A DNA stretch of 64,000 nucleotides, taken from Rugalucina vietnamica (lineage: Eukaryota; Mollusca; Bivalvia; Lucinida; Lucinidae). Below the pieces are notes generated by a model that was not told the DNA's origin, ran no database searches, and worked only from the letters and a program-made list of their open reading frames with translations. A program made the translations under genes and the position numbers. How positions within the stretch are numbered: position 1 is the first letter of the stretch; the number at the start of each line of letters is the position of its first letter. Of the stretch, positions 49,701 to 56,720 are shown piece by piece. The stretch is taken from the NCBI GenBank assembly GCA_964017185.1, contig OZ024869.1, forward strand, positions 7,834,501 to 7,898,500. The letters are read 5' to 3'.

Positions 49701-52700
49701 TCTGCGGCTTTGTTGTTGCTTATGCAGATTGTTGGTTTTATGTTGCAGTAGCTCATATTTGATATTTATAGGGCCGCTGCCTGGAAGAAGGTGAGTCTTG
49801 TACTCAGCCGTGTCAGAGAAAGAGAGAGGCCTGTGAGCATGTCTGTGGGGCGCCATGTCACGGAGAGGAACATTGCCCTAATACAGCTTGCAAAGCTCTG
49901 GTATATAATATAACTAGCTAAATAGTTTGTTGCAATTTTCCTTAGGGTAAAAAAATTGTAAATGATCATGATCAATTTTATGGTTTGTAGAACAGGTCTG
50001 ACCATTTCTAGTGGCACAAAACAATCCATTGCTTAGTCACGTTCCTATATTTACGTTGAAGACATACTGCGGGTATAGGTGAAACTATAAATAAACAAAG
50101 AAATGATATTGCCGCTGGCCTATAGTATGTACATGCAGGATTGTACTTGAATTGTGTGTTGGGTTAGAAGGTCACGCTGGATATGAATATGAAATTTTAA
50201 AGGATTGAAAAAAAATATTTGAATTACTGTATTAAATGGAAATGCAGCAACTAGCCAATTTTTTATCTAAAATTAAAAGCGTAGTCATAAGCACTTGCTT
50301 TGTATCCATTTCATATACAAGTGAGCTAAAATGACCAGCTTAATACATATTGGATAAATTTCCCATGTAAAATTATACATTTCTGGCAAGAGAAGTCAGA
50401 ACATAATCTTTTTTTTTTTTCGTCTTCTTCAATTGTTCAAGTAACAGTGAAATTCTCACATGAAGAATGTAATGTTTTCCTTTGTTGAACAATAAGACAC
50501 AGGTGTGTGTCAATAGTCTGACACCTTGATTTTAACTTTCAGGTAACAGTAAAATGTCCATGTGGACATAGAGAGAAGAAAGTGATGTGTTCTATGGGTG
50601 GACAACAAGATGTGGGAGATTATCAAAAGTAAGCTAACATGATGCTCCAACTGTAAACTACTTGAGCAGTGACACGAGAAAACCTGTCTTCCAGGTTTCC
50701 AACCAGGTCTGACACAAACCGGCCTGTACAGTCGCAGAAGAAAGTTAGATGCTTGAAATTTTGGATTTAAGTAGAAGAGGAATTGTATTATCCGAGTAGG
50801 GAAAACAAAGGCAGTTACTGCACAGCTGATCTGCACCTTTGATTTCGCATAGGCAAAAATCCAGTTTTCTCATGATGCAGCTCATTTTATTTTCATACAG
50901 TTTTGTGATTTTTGAGAGACAGAAAGAGATCTGCAAAGGTTGCAGATTGTCCCAGGTATATGAAAGTCATGCAAAGGGAACATGGTGGTGACCTTTGGTA
51001 GAGTCTCAGCATCAGACTGAATTGAAATGTCTCAAGTATAAACCTTTAGGTTGCACCTTGACATGTCTAAAGATTGTTGACTTAAACCACAATACTAGCA
51101 AACAAGCAATATGTACGCAAGCCTTGTCAACCAGGATTCTACCTGGCCCCGAAGTTATAATAAATTTTTTTCGTGCTCAGCTCAATTGAGACTAAAATTT
51201 ATCCTGCTGTTGGCATTTTAACATTTATCAGCAGGATAAATTACTGATGTGATTAATGCCAGAATTTTCAACTGTTTTTGGCTATTAACATATTTATGAG
51301 TGATTGAAATTTCATGCTCAGCTGAGTTGAGCATGAAAAAAAGTTATATTACCTCAGGGCCTGGTTGTCCGCAGTCTTGTGTGAAGAGGCTTAATCCTAA
51401 AATTATGTCACAGAAGGGCGCAAACCCCTAATGGAGAAGCCTCCGTGGTGCAGTGGTTATGTCACTCACCTTGTAAACCAGGGGTCGCAGGTTCGATCCC
51501 GGGCTTCTACAGTCCGTCGGATGGGACTATGAACCAAGGTCCCGTCTCCATATGACCTTAGCTGTTGGTGGGACGTTAAACCCCAATCAACCAACCAACC
51601 AACAACCCCTAATGGAACCACTTTCTTTAGATGTGTCAATTATTGTATTTACATGTTTTATTCTAGGATAACTATGCAGAGTTTGGCTGACAGTATACAG
51701 ATGATGGGAGTAAGCTCTGTCAATATGAGCAAGTTTAGCAAGGCAGCGGGAGGAAGAATGTAAGATGATATAACTTATTGCTTATTGTTTCAATCATTGG
51801 CAAAGCAATTATGATAATATTAAATAATGCCGCTTAAAAGTTATGTAATTTGAATGAAGAGAATTTTTACAAGGAAAAATACCTTAAAATGATGTCATAG
51901 TTACCTTTACTTGCCTATCAAGGGTCTTTGGTTTGATCTCGGTCTTCTCCAGTCATTTGAATGAGATTGTCAATCTAGGTCCCGTCTCAATCTAGGTCCA
52001 TTCTCCTTATGACCGTAGCTATTGGTGGCTCAGTAAACTCTTAAACCAACAGCAACAAAAGATAAAGATAACATGATTAAGCTTCCTATGAAAGCAAATT
52101 TTGAGTAGTTTGCTAGAGATTGTTTTGAGTAGTTTGCTAGAGCCTGTAATTGAAACTCTAGAAAAGTAATATCCACATTTGAGCCGCCCCATGGGAAAAC
52201 CAACAATCTGCATAGGCGAAAACAAAGGCGCAGATCAGCTTCGCGGTAACCGCGAAGCTGATCAGCGCCTTTGTTTTCGCTACTCGGATAGTACAATTCC
52301 TCCTCTACTTAACTCCAAAATTTCAAGCTTCTAGCCTGCTTCTGTAGCTGTACAGGCCGGTTTGTGTCGGACCTGTTTGGAAACCACATTGTTGGTTTTC
52401 CCACGATTTGTGTAATTACAGTATAGAATGTAACGAAGAATGTGCTTTATTGGAGAGAAACAAGAGGTTTGCCCTGGCTCTAGAGATACAGAACCCTGAT
52501 CTGAGTGCTAAACTAGGCAATCCAACATACTCAGACTTTCTCAAGGATTATGCCAAGTGAGTATTTATATGAATAAAGCTAAATTGCATGTTAGTTCAGG
52601 TAAGAATTATTGGAAGCATCAGCTTTTCAAATAAGTAAGAATGTTTGCAGATAATGAGGGTGAATTCAAAACTAAGCAGCAAACAACAAAGGTGTTGATC

Positions 52701-55700
52701 GGAAAAACATTTCCAGGTGTAGGTCCACACTTGTGACTGGTTTTAATAATTATGATGTCTTGATGTATCATGAAACAACTTTTCACACAACCTACAATAT
52801 GCAGAGTTTGAGACAAAGTTTTTTTGCCGATACAAGCTGCTATTTACTTTCTACCTAATACCTTAAACTGTGTGATCCTATTCTATTTACAGGCAGTTTC
52901 CACAGTTTGTGGCAGGAATAGAGAAATCCCTATCAGAGCTGGTACAGTCTGCTAAACAGGTAAAGCTTTTGGATGAAAATTAGTAATACTAGAGGAGTTT
53001 TTACAAACCGGACTTAGTAGTAATAGTTATCTCTATATTTTCGAAGCATAATATATTTGGCATGAATGCCAGTCTCCCATAGGGTCCTCCAGTGGATACA
53101 GACATTGATTATTATTTGGCTTTTAAAGAAACATACAAAATATATCAAATGTTGACAATAATAAACAAAATGGTGGAAAGCAGATAACTTTTGATGTTAG
53201 CTTTTGCACAATTTGGTTACATTATTGACTACATATCAACCCAATGATAAACAAGAACTCCGCGGAGGTCGATATCGCACCTGCATCGGGCAAAATAACT
53301 AAAAACATGAAATATAGGTCCAGAGCACCAGGTTAAGGTGTGTTCTGAAAGGGTATGTGAAGGACATTTACTATGCAAGCTTTCACACTCGCAGCTATCA
53401 CTGATGCAGAAAAAAACAAACTTCGACATAAATATATAACAAAGTCAATGGACCGTAAAATATAGGTCAAGGTCAGCAGGTCAAGGTGCATGATTGAAGG
53501 GTATGTCAAGGACAGTTACTATGCAAGGTTTCACACTCGCAGCTATCTGATGCAGAGAAAACCAAACTTTGACGTAAAAATTTACAAAGTCAATGGACCG
53601 TGAAATAAAGGTCAAGGTCAGCGGGTCAAGGTGCGTGCTTGAAGGGTATGTCAAGGACAATTACAATGCAAGGTTTCACGCTCACAGCTATTACTGATGC
53701 AGAGAAAACCAAATTTTGACATAAAAATTAACAAAGTCAGTGGACCGTGAAATATAGGTCAAGGTCAGCGGGTCAAGGTGCGTGCTTGAAGGGTATGTCA
53801 AGGACAATTACTATGCAAGGTTTCATGCTCTCAGCTATTACTGATGCAGAGAAAACCAAACTTCGACGTAAAAATTAACAAAGTCAATGGACCGTGAAAT
53901 ATAGGTCAAGGTCAGCGGGTCAAGGTGCGTGCTTGCAGGGTATGTCAAGGACAATTACTATGCAAAGTTTCAGACTCGCAGCTATCACTGATGTCGAGAA
54001 AACCAAACTTCGACGTAAAAATTTTCAAAGTCAGTGGACCGTGAAATATAGGTCAAGGGTACTGGGTCAAGGTGCGTGCTTGAACGGTATGTCAAGGACA
54101 ATTAATATGCAAGGTTTCAGACTCGCAGCTATCACTGATGTCGAGAAAACTGAACTTCGACGTAAATGTTGACGGACGAACGAACGAACGGACGAACGAA
54201 CGTACGGACGGACAGAAATTTGAACTCCTATATCGCACCCTGCTATAAGCAGGTGCGATAAAAATATACAGATTTATCAGGCTTAGTTTGTGACCATGAA
54301 ATGTCTCGAACCTCGCAATGCAAAGTTTACAATGCAATCAATTTCAGCCTAGCATATATAATTATCATATGTTTTTGCTGCTTTCCGATGGATAATGTCA
54401 TGTAATAGAAAGTATTATGACCACACACTTATTAATTCTTTTACGGGATATAACATGTCGCTTCATTGACAACGTCTGTAACAACCGTGTGAATTTCCTT
54501 TGAAAATATGTCCACTTTGAAGGTGGTTATTACATTTAAGGCTTGTTTAATAAATTTCATATGAAATGAAATCCTCTACTTTATGTGCAGTCCAAGCAGG
54601 CCTCCAGGAGCCACTCATTCCCAATAATGAGTCAGAACCAGAGACGCTGTATCCATGAGCTGGCAGAACATTATGGGTGTGATACACAGAGCTATGACTA
54701 CGAACCAAAGAAAAATGTTGTTGCCACAGCTCCAAAGTATGTATTGAGGAAATCAGTAAGAAATAAACATCTATCACTGGCATAGATCATACCAGTTTGA
54801 TCAGCACCAAATCAAGAGGTCCTGGGTTTGATCCCCACTCTGGGTGCTGTGTTGTGTCTATTTTTTATGAAGTTTTGTCTGGCAAATTCAAAAATTCTAT
54901 CTAATAAAGAGTTACAATAAGCTTTATGGACTGCAAGAGTACTCATTCACAAATTCAAAAAATCATAATTATTCATAACTCAGAAAGAGAACAATAGCGA
55001 ATTGAAAGTTGTTCGAAAATTTTAAAACTTACAGTTATACGCTAGACGCTATGCAGTAAATGCTTAACTGATCGGTGCTTTTGTTTCTGTTAATTGAATA
55101 GTGTGATCCCTCTTGTTAAATCTGAAGTTTCCAGCTTCTGGCCCTATTCTGCGACTGCAAGGAAGGGTTTGTGTCAGACCTGGTCAGAAACCATGAAGGC
55201 TCATTTAAGGATAGTAGATTCTGATTCTTATTGGCATGTTCTTTTCAGAGACAAATGTTGGCTACCATCAGTGACCTTGACAGCATTAGTACAGAGGGAG
55301 CTCCACCCCAGAGCCCCACCCCCTATACCACATGTACACAGAGCAGATGTTCTAAGGTATGATTTGATTTCTCTGTAAAAGTGCAATTCTTTCAGATTGT
55401 GTTTTTAGGCTGAAAAAAAATTTAAATTCAGCCCTGTCTAATCTTATATTGCATGACGAACAAAACACACCAAAACAAATATTGCAGATTATAATATCAA
55501 GAAACAACATCACTGCATACAATGCATTTATGCCTGTTAATGAGATTATCTAGACATAATTTCTCATTAGATTTACCCCATGTCTATTTCAGACAACACA
55601 ACCAGGCAGCCAAGCAGTCCACTAGCCTTCTAGGGGAGACCTCCGACCCCCCACCCAATGCCTGGCACACTGTAGGCAAGAAGTCCAAGTCAATGAAGGC

Positions 55701-55839
55701 TACAACCACATCCCGTCTTGAAGCTTTCGACCTTGGTAGTGGTTCGGACAAGCCAGACTACACAAAGCTCAGTAAAGAGACAAAAGAGGCCCTGAAAGCT
55801 GAACCAGTGGTGGATTATTTTGATTTTACTTTTACCTAG
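30604..55839 (+). CDS. NFX1: NFX1 gene: nuclear transcription factor X-box binding 1, 22 coding exons
   Basis: Coding span 30620-55839. All exon joins use AG/GT boundaries with matching phases and give 3588 nt, 1195 codons plus stop, near the ~1120 aa of human NFX1. Order: Tyr/Gln/Asn/Gly-rich N-terminus and basic, disordered region (exon 1), RING/PHD-like C4HC3 finger (exons 2-3: [10 protein letters not shown] ... [12 protein letters not shown] ... WRCPACQ), about nine NF-X1 zinc-finger units (exons 4-15), then a conserved helical region and R3H domain (exons 18-20, with [13 protein letters not shown]) and C-terminus [10 protein letters not shown]. The R3H domain separates it from NFXL1. Known family role: X-box or mRNA-linked regulator with E3-like RING. 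A 3' splice site just before the ATG implies an unseen 5' noncoding exon. I saw no PAM2 motif. Confidence 0.93.
31780..32015 (+). mobile_element. MITE family A, copy 1
   Basis: TGAGCCGCCTCATGGGAAAA ... TTTTCCCACGAGGCGGCTCA, with a strong central palindrome (CAGATCAGCTTCGCAG / CTGCGAAGCTGATCAG) framed by GCGAAAACAAAG and CTTTGTTTTCGC. Lies 73 bp after NFX1 exon 1. Confidence 0.92.
32210..32610 (+). repeat. Tandem repeats in the left arm of the hAT-type element
   Basis: Units of about 118-120 bp made of paired blocks: TATCGCAAAAACAAGGACAAC-CTGCTGTCAAAATACCCCC and a GAAAACAAGGATATTGTAC block. About three to four copies. Confidence 0.8.
32704..32853 (-). CDS. Small Cys-rich ORF (putative first exon) inside the hAT-type element
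   Basis: ATG at 32853 (an in-frame ATG also at 32889) gives about 49 aa starting [16 protein letters not shown] with eight Cys and one His in a double C-x2-C pattern, and [12 protein letters not shown] near the end; two zinc sites are likely. A TATA-like CATATAAAAT lies about 75 bp upstream (near 32930). CTTG|GTAAGG just after the Cys cluster is a donor-like site, so this may be a captured first exon. No family was recognised. Confidence 0.5.
   Translation of the reverse strand: MDVDCRCNRRGACRNCPDCSFISEIGAVRCAYCGCPPGQHELGKDVELK
33531..33692 (+). CDS. NFX1: NFX1 exon 2 (RING/PHD-like finger)
   Basis: TTTGCAG|GTGTGTT to TTTCAG|GTAATT; phase 1 in, 1 out. [19 protein letters not shown], then [17 protein letters not shown]: most Cys/His ligands of the finger. 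Confidence 0.95.
33863..34102 (+). mobile_element. MITE family A, copy 2
   Basis: Same ends and central palindrome as copy 1; the left end has a short internal duplication of the CGGCCTCA motif. Confidence 0.92.
34444..34860 (+). mobile_element. Palindromic MITE family B, copy 1, with foreign insert
   Basis: Ends ATTACGAAAACATGTCCGTG and CATGGGCATGTTTTGGTAAT. Centre is a long hairpin (GGGTACTCGTTAGAACCGCC / GGCGGTTCTAACGTGTACCC). Unlike other copies it carries about 150 bp of unrelated sequence at 34650-34800 that reads like coding DNA. Confidence 0.88.
34897..34977 (+). CDS. NFX1: NFX1 exon 3
   Basis: TTTCTAG|GTTCAG to [28 protein letters not shown] completes the RING/PHD-like finger with its last Cys pair. 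Confidence 0.95.
35253..35458 (+). mobile_element. MITE family A, copy 3
   Basis: TGAGCCGCCTCATGAG ... GTGGTGGCTCA; half of the central palindrome is lost. Confidence 0.88.
35606..35708 (+). CDS. NFX1: NFX1 exon 4
   Basis: TTCTTAG|GTAAGG to ATAGT|GTGAGT, phase 1 in, 2 out. [20 protein letters not shown] starts the first NF-X1-type unit. Confidence 0.93.
35941..36103 (+). mobile_element. tRNA-derived SINE, second family
   Basis: GGGGCATGGTGTTCTAGTGG ... AGGTCCAGGGTACTAACTC (boxes A and degenerate B), then GGAAGTGATGGTTCCATCCC and a TTCACTGGGACATTAAACCT tail. Related to the copy at 47229. Confidence 0.75.
36309..36380 (+). CDS. NFX1: NFX1 exon 5
   Basis: TTTTCAG|ATTGTG to [31 protein letters not shown], the end of the first NF-X1 unit. 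Confidence 0.95.
36493..36752 (-). mobile_element. MITE family B, copy 2
   Basis: ATTACGAAAACTTGCCCATG ... CAGACATGTTTTCGTAAT, reversed relative to copy 1, with an eroded central hairpin. Confidence 0.85.
36969..37137 (-). mobile_element. tRNA-derived SINE, first family, reversed
   Basis: On the minus strand: GAAGCCTCTGTGGCAGTGG, box B-like GCAGGTTTGATCC, then GTTGGTGGAATGTTAAACCCC. Same family as 26887 and 51439. Confidence 0.82.
37195..37334 (+). CDS. NFX1: NFX1 exon 6
   Basis: TTATAG|GCAGCT to [28 protein letters not shown] and CHSGSCEKC: a complete NF-X1 zinc-finger unit. Confidence 0.95.
37417..37654 (+). mobile_element. MITE family A, copy 4
   Basis: TGAGCCGTGCCATGAG ... GCATCATGGCTCA with central palindrome CAGATCAGCTGTGCAGTA / ACTGCACAGCTGATCAG. 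Confidence 0.9.
37690..37840 (+). mobile_element. Decayed SINE
   Basis: Tail ATCTGTCGATTGGGACATCG, then TGCAATAAAGCAAAC, preceded by GGACACATTTACTCCT; resembles the tail of the second SINE family. The tRNA head is eroded. Confidence 0.45.
38058..38112 (+). pseudogene. Decayed partial copy of NFX1 exon 7
   Basis: ATATTGTAG followed by ACTGTTATGGGAGCAATGAG and AAGAGAGAGGTGGA mirrors the acceptor and first ~40 bp of exon 7 170 bp downstream. The copy then diverges and reaches a stop, so it is not a usable alternative exon. Confidence 0.75.
38231..38321 (+). CDS. NFX1: NFX1 exon 7
   Basis: TGTTGTAG|ATTGTT to [28 protein letters not shown] and [10 protein letters not shown], linking two NF-X1 units. 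Confidence 0.93.
38848..39056 (+). CDS. NFX1: NFX1 exon 8
   Basis: ATTTCAG|AGTATT to [29 protein letters not shown], then CSCGA-type CPCGAKPL and [12 protein letters not shown]: end of one unit and start of the next. Confidence 0.95.
39075..39289 (-). mobile_element. MITE family A, copy 5, 18 bp after exon 8
   Basis: Reversed copy: TGAGTCGCATGAGAAAACC ... CCAATGACGCGGCTCA, with the central GCTGATCAGCGAAGCTGATC part shortened. Starts 18 bp downstream of the exon 8 end. Confidence 0.88.
39889..41159 (+). repeat. Pearl-like element 3 (~1.27 kb)
   Basis: Head AGCTCACCTGAGCCGTAGGC ... AGGTGAGCT hairpin, then CCGTCCGTTGTCGTCCATCG microsatellite, then about four units of ~290-300 bp containing GGTTGCTATGGCAACTTGAA and TTTCCATTGACTTATA. 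The right end is ACTCAGGTGAGCT. The head is close to that of element 2 but the units are unrelated. Confidence 0.82.
41294..41425 (+). CDS. NFX1: NFX1 exon 9
   Basis: TTACAG|GTAACC to [29 protein letters not shown], then [19 protein letters not shown]. Confidence 0.94.
41500..41612 (+). pseudogene. Decayed partial copy of NFX1 exon 9
   Basis: GTTGTGTAGGTGTGAATCAA, TAGAGAAAGATT and CTGCAACAGTTTACTGG repeat the 3' two-thirds of exon 9 at roughly 80% identity, 75 bp downstream of it. The donor has decayed and in-frame stops are present. Confidence 0.8.
42079..42164 (+). CDS. NFX1: NFX1 exon 10
   Basis: TTTTTCAG|CGGAGA to [30 protein letters not shown], first half of an NF-X1 unit. Confidence 0.94.
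42405..42513 (+). CDS. NFX1: NFX1 exon 11
   Basis: AATTGTAG|AGGACA to [27 protein letters not shown] and [10 protein letters not shown]: complete NF-X1 unit. Confidence 0.95.
42606..42674 (+). pseudogene. Decayed partial copy of NFX1 exon 11
   Basis: GGCCTGGTTTGTAGAAGG and TGTGAGGGACCATGCCATAA align with the middle of exon 11 with small gaps, about 95 bp downstream of it. Confidence 0.75.
42784..42996 (-). mobile_element. MITE family A, copy 6
   Basis: Reversed, diverged copy: GTGAGAAAACCAGTCTTAG ... GGTTTTCTCATGGTATGGCTCA. Confidence 0.82.
43143..43262 (+). CDS. NFX1: NFX1 exon 12
   Basis: ATTTCAG|GTTTTG to [32 protein letters not shown], then [14 protein letters not shown], start of the next unit. 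Confidence 0.95.
43658..45777. mobile_element. TA-flanked TIR element hosting pearl-like element 4
   Basis: TCGTTGGCTCGTTGACAAAA (43658-) is complementary to TTTTGTCAACGAGCCAACGC (to 45777); about 36 bp of TIR, flanked by TA on both sides. The interior next to each TIR is AT-rich; element 4 lies nested inside. Confidence 0.75.
43751..45375 (+). repeat. Pearl-like element 4 (~1.6 kb, ~7 units)
   Basis: Ends TATACCCCCCGCAAAA and TTTTGCGGGGGGTATA. Head hairpin CCCCCC...AAAACGAAGTTTT...GGGGGG, then a GATTCCGTGATTCCGTGA microsatellite, then about seven ~185-bp units (GTGAAATCAACTCCTCCTAG, CATTGAAGATGTGCATGAAG-like, TTGACAAATTTACAGCATTT). Confidence 0.85.
46021..46100 (+). CDS. NFX1: NFX1 exon 13
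   Basis: ATTTTCAG|TTCGTC to [32 protein letters not shown]. Confidence 0.93.
46278..46907. mobile_element. hAT-type non-autonomous element
   Basis: CAGGGTTCCCACGCTACCGG and complementary AAAAGCGTGGGTACCCTG, subterminal repeats of GTCCTGGAATTT type. TACCTT flanks both ends, offset, compatible with an eroded 8-bp duplication. The interior (46418-46640) is non-repetitive; no transposase. Confidence 0.75.
47064..47228 (-). mobile_element. MITE family A, copy 7 (truncated)
   Basis: GACAGATCTGACACACACATGG ... CTGGTTCTCTCATGATGCGG, reversed, lacking the outer end. Confidence 0.75.
47229..47428 (+). mobile_element. SINE of the second family, against exon 14
   Basis: GTGGTGGCTTGGTAGAGCATCC, box B GGGTTCAATCCCCATTGG, then GGAAACGGTGGCTTTGTCCC and a TGTTCACTTGGATGTTTAAC tail. 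Ends within about 10 bp of the exon 14 acceptor. Confidence 0.82.
47435..47539 (+). CDS. NFX1: NFX1 exon 14
   Basis: AATTTGTAG|ATAAGA to [28 protein letters not shown], then [12 protein letters not shown], an NF-X1 unit. Confidence 0.95.
47547..47943. mobile_element. MITE family D, copy 1
   Basis: CTGGTCCTGAGGTTATAAAA ... TTATATAACCTCAGACCCTGG, with subterminal TTTTTCATGCTCA and an internal near-direct repeat (GAACTAGACCAAATAAATTG twice). Starts inside the exon 14 donor consensus. Confidence 0.82.
47980..48878. mobile_element. TTAA-flanked MITE (piggyBac-like)
   Basis: GGATGTTCGCTGCCAA ... TTGGCAGCGAACATCC, flanked by TTAA at 47976-47979 and 48879-48882. 899 bp, AT-rich, no transposase. TTAA targets fit piggyBac or Kolobok. 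Confidence 0.85.
48885..48995 (+). mobile_element. Decayed SINE, first family
   Basis: TTGCCTTGTTAATCGGGGTC, ATGGATTTGAACCTAGGATC (box B-like) and a GTTCAGTCTCCATTCGGCC tail. Confidence 0.5.
49529..49755 (-). mobile_element. MITE family A, copy 8, 16 bp before exon 15
   Basis: TGAGCAGAAAACCAGTC ... GGTTTTATGTTGCAGTAGCTCA, reversed. Ends 16 bp upstream of the exon 15 start, so it contributes to the acceptor region. Confidence 0.85.
49772..49900 (+). CDS. NFX1: NFX1 exon 15
   Basis: TTTATAG|GGCCGC to [32 protein letters not shown], then [14 protein letters not shown], last NF-X1-type unit. Confidence 0.95.
49901..50520 (+). other. Intron 15 without recognised element
   Basis: AT-rich intronic DNA; no repeat family of this window detected. 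Confidence 0.5.
50543..50628 (+). CDS. NFX1: NFX1 exon 16
   Basis: CTTTCAG|GTAACA to [31 protein letters not shown]. Confidence 0.93.
50663..50884 (-). mobile_element. MITE family A, copy 9
   Basis: TGAGCAGTGACACGAGAAAACC ... GGTTTTCTCATGATGCAGCTCA-type ends (right end at 50884), reversed, 34 bp after exon 16. Confidence 0.87.
51142..51364. mobile_element. MITE family D, copy 2
   Basis: CCTGGCCCCGAAGTTATAAT ... TTATATTACCTCAGGGCCTGG with subterminal TTTCGTGCTCAGCTCAATTG; shorter than copy 1. Confidence 0.8.
51439..51606 (+). mobile_element. tRNA-derived SINE, first family, near complete
   Basis: GCCTCCGTGGTGCAGTGG, TTGTAAACCAGGGGTCGC, box B GGTTCGATCCC, body GTCCGTCGGATGGGACTATG, CTTAGCTGTTGGTGGGACGT, and tail (CAAC)n. 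Best-preserved copy in the window. Confidence 0.9.
51667..51759 (+). CDS. NFX1: NFX1 exon 17
   Basis: ATTCTAG|GATAAC to [26 protein letters not shown], then FSKAAGGR. Confidence 0.9.
51910..52072 (+). mobile_element. SINE tail fragment, first family
   Basis: TTTGATCTCGGTCTTCTCCAG, CTTATGACCGTAGCTATTGG and ACTCTTAAACCAACAGC match the body and tail of 51439-51606. Confidence 0.6.
52180..52407 (+). mobile_element. MITE family A, copy 10, abutting the exon 18 acceptor
   Basis: TGAGCCGCCCCATGGGAAAA ... TTGTTGGTTTTCCCACGA with the best central palindrome (CAGCTTCGCGGTAACCGCGAAGCTG). The right terminus is missing and the sequence passes directly into TTTGTGTAATTACAG|exon 18. Confidence 0.92.
52422..52556 (+). 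CDS. NFX1: NFX1 exon 18
   Basis: AATTACAG|TATAGA to [31 protein letters not shown] and [16 protein letters not shown], the conserved pre-R3H region. Confidence 0.95.
52893..52959 (+). CDS. NFX1: NFX1 exon 19
   Basis: ATTTACAG|GCAGTT to [32 protein letters not shown]. Confidence 0.93.
53273..54260 (-). repeat. Pearl-like element 5 (reverse; ~6 units of ~150 bp)
   Basis: Read on the minus strand: hairpin TATCGCACCTGC-TTATAG-CAGGGTGCGATA, then a TCCGTCCGTACGTTCGTTCG microsatellite (54174-54215), then about six ~145-155-bp units (CAAAGTCAATGGACCGTGAA, GGTCAAGGTGCGTGCTTGAA on the plus strand). The far end holds GATATCGCACCTGC, inverted to the head. Confidence 0.83.
54591..54736 (+). CDS. NFX1: NFX1 exon 20 (R3H domain)
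   Basis: TGTGCAG|TCCAAG to [31 protein letters not shown] and [19 protein letters not shown]3H with the conserved R-x3-H ([11 protein letters not shown]), single-stranded nucleic-acid binding. Confidence 0.96.
55050..55206 (+). mobile_element. MITE family A, copy 11 (decayed)
   Basis: TGCAGTAAATGCTTAACTGATC, GGTGCTTTTGTTTCTG, AGGGTTTGTGTCAGACCTGG and GGCTCATTT remain; the left half is gone. Ends about 43 bp before exon 21. Confidence 0.65.
55249..55356 (+). CDS. NFX1: NFX1 exon 21
   Basis: CTTTTCAG|AGACAA to [31 protein letters not shown] and [11 protein letters not shown], matching the post-R3H region of NFX1. Confidence 0.92.
55593..55839 (+). CDS. NFX1: NFX1 exon 22 (last coding exon)
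   Basis: ATTTCAG|ACAACA to stop TAG 55837-55839. Contains [17 protein letters not shown] and ends [16 protein letters not shown], a C-terminus conserved in NFX1 proteins (PI(I/V)DYFD). Confidence 0.95.
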
Positions 55840-56442
55840 CTCAGGCCAATTGATGTCTTTAGTTAATGATTTGTTAAAATTTCAAATGGCAATATTACAA
55901 ATACACTGTTATTTTTTGTTGATAGAATGTGAGAATCCTTTGCAATGCAAAGGATTATCACATTTTATCAACATAAAAATAACAGTGTATTTGCTCATGT
56001 AGTCGGCATTTACTTAATAAGTTGAGGTCTTAACGGTGACAATAAGCTAACAAAGTTTTGAACAACTGGGCCCTGATTTATTTGGGCATGAATTGTGTTT
56101 AAGAGTTTTTATGAAAATCAATAGCATTATTGAAAAAATGATGGTATATTGAAAGGAGAATTACAAAGTTTTATATGGAATACCGTGGGTGAAAAGAAAG
56201 CATGTATATTTGTAATTTTAAAGTATTATTTTTTGCTGATTTCTGGATGACATACATTGTATATTACATGTTCCATCTGTCAACCCTTTGTGATAATGAG
56301 CAATAGTCAGAAGGCATAATATGTTCATTGGGAGGTGGGTTTCAGATTTGTATATGAGAATGGAGTGATGTAAGGTATAAACAAAGATGATTAGTGACAA
56401 TATGTCCATATGGCTTCGAGAAATAATGAAAAAGGCATTGCC
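55840..56442 (+). other. Presumed NFX1 3' UTR and downstream DNA
   Basis: A short near-palindrome at 55905-55995 (AAATACACTGTTATTTTT...AAAATAACAGTGTATTT) may be a small foldback MITE. No clear poly(A) signal could be assigned. Confidence 0.45.
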
Positions 56443-56720
56443 ATGAGGAAAACATGTCCGTGAAATGTATACCCCATCATACCCCACATTTGTACAGAAA
56501 AACTGGGGTTTGCAGGGGTATAGCTATTTTTCTTATTTTTGCTCCAAAACATAGATTGTGGGTACTCATTAGAACCGCCTTGGCGAGGTGGTTCTAACGT
56601 GTACCCACAATCTATGTTTTGAGCAAAAATAAGAAAAATATCAAAATTTAACTACCGAAAATTTTAATTTTTTACAACTTTAAAAATCTCTTTATATTGC
56701 ATGGGCATGTTTTCGTAATG
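56443..56720 (+). mobile_element. MITE family B, copy 3
   Basis: ATGAGGAAAACATGTCCGTG ... GCATGGGCATGTTTTCGTAAT; full central hairpin TAGAACCGCCTTGGCGAGGTGGTTCTA. Confidence 0.9.
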
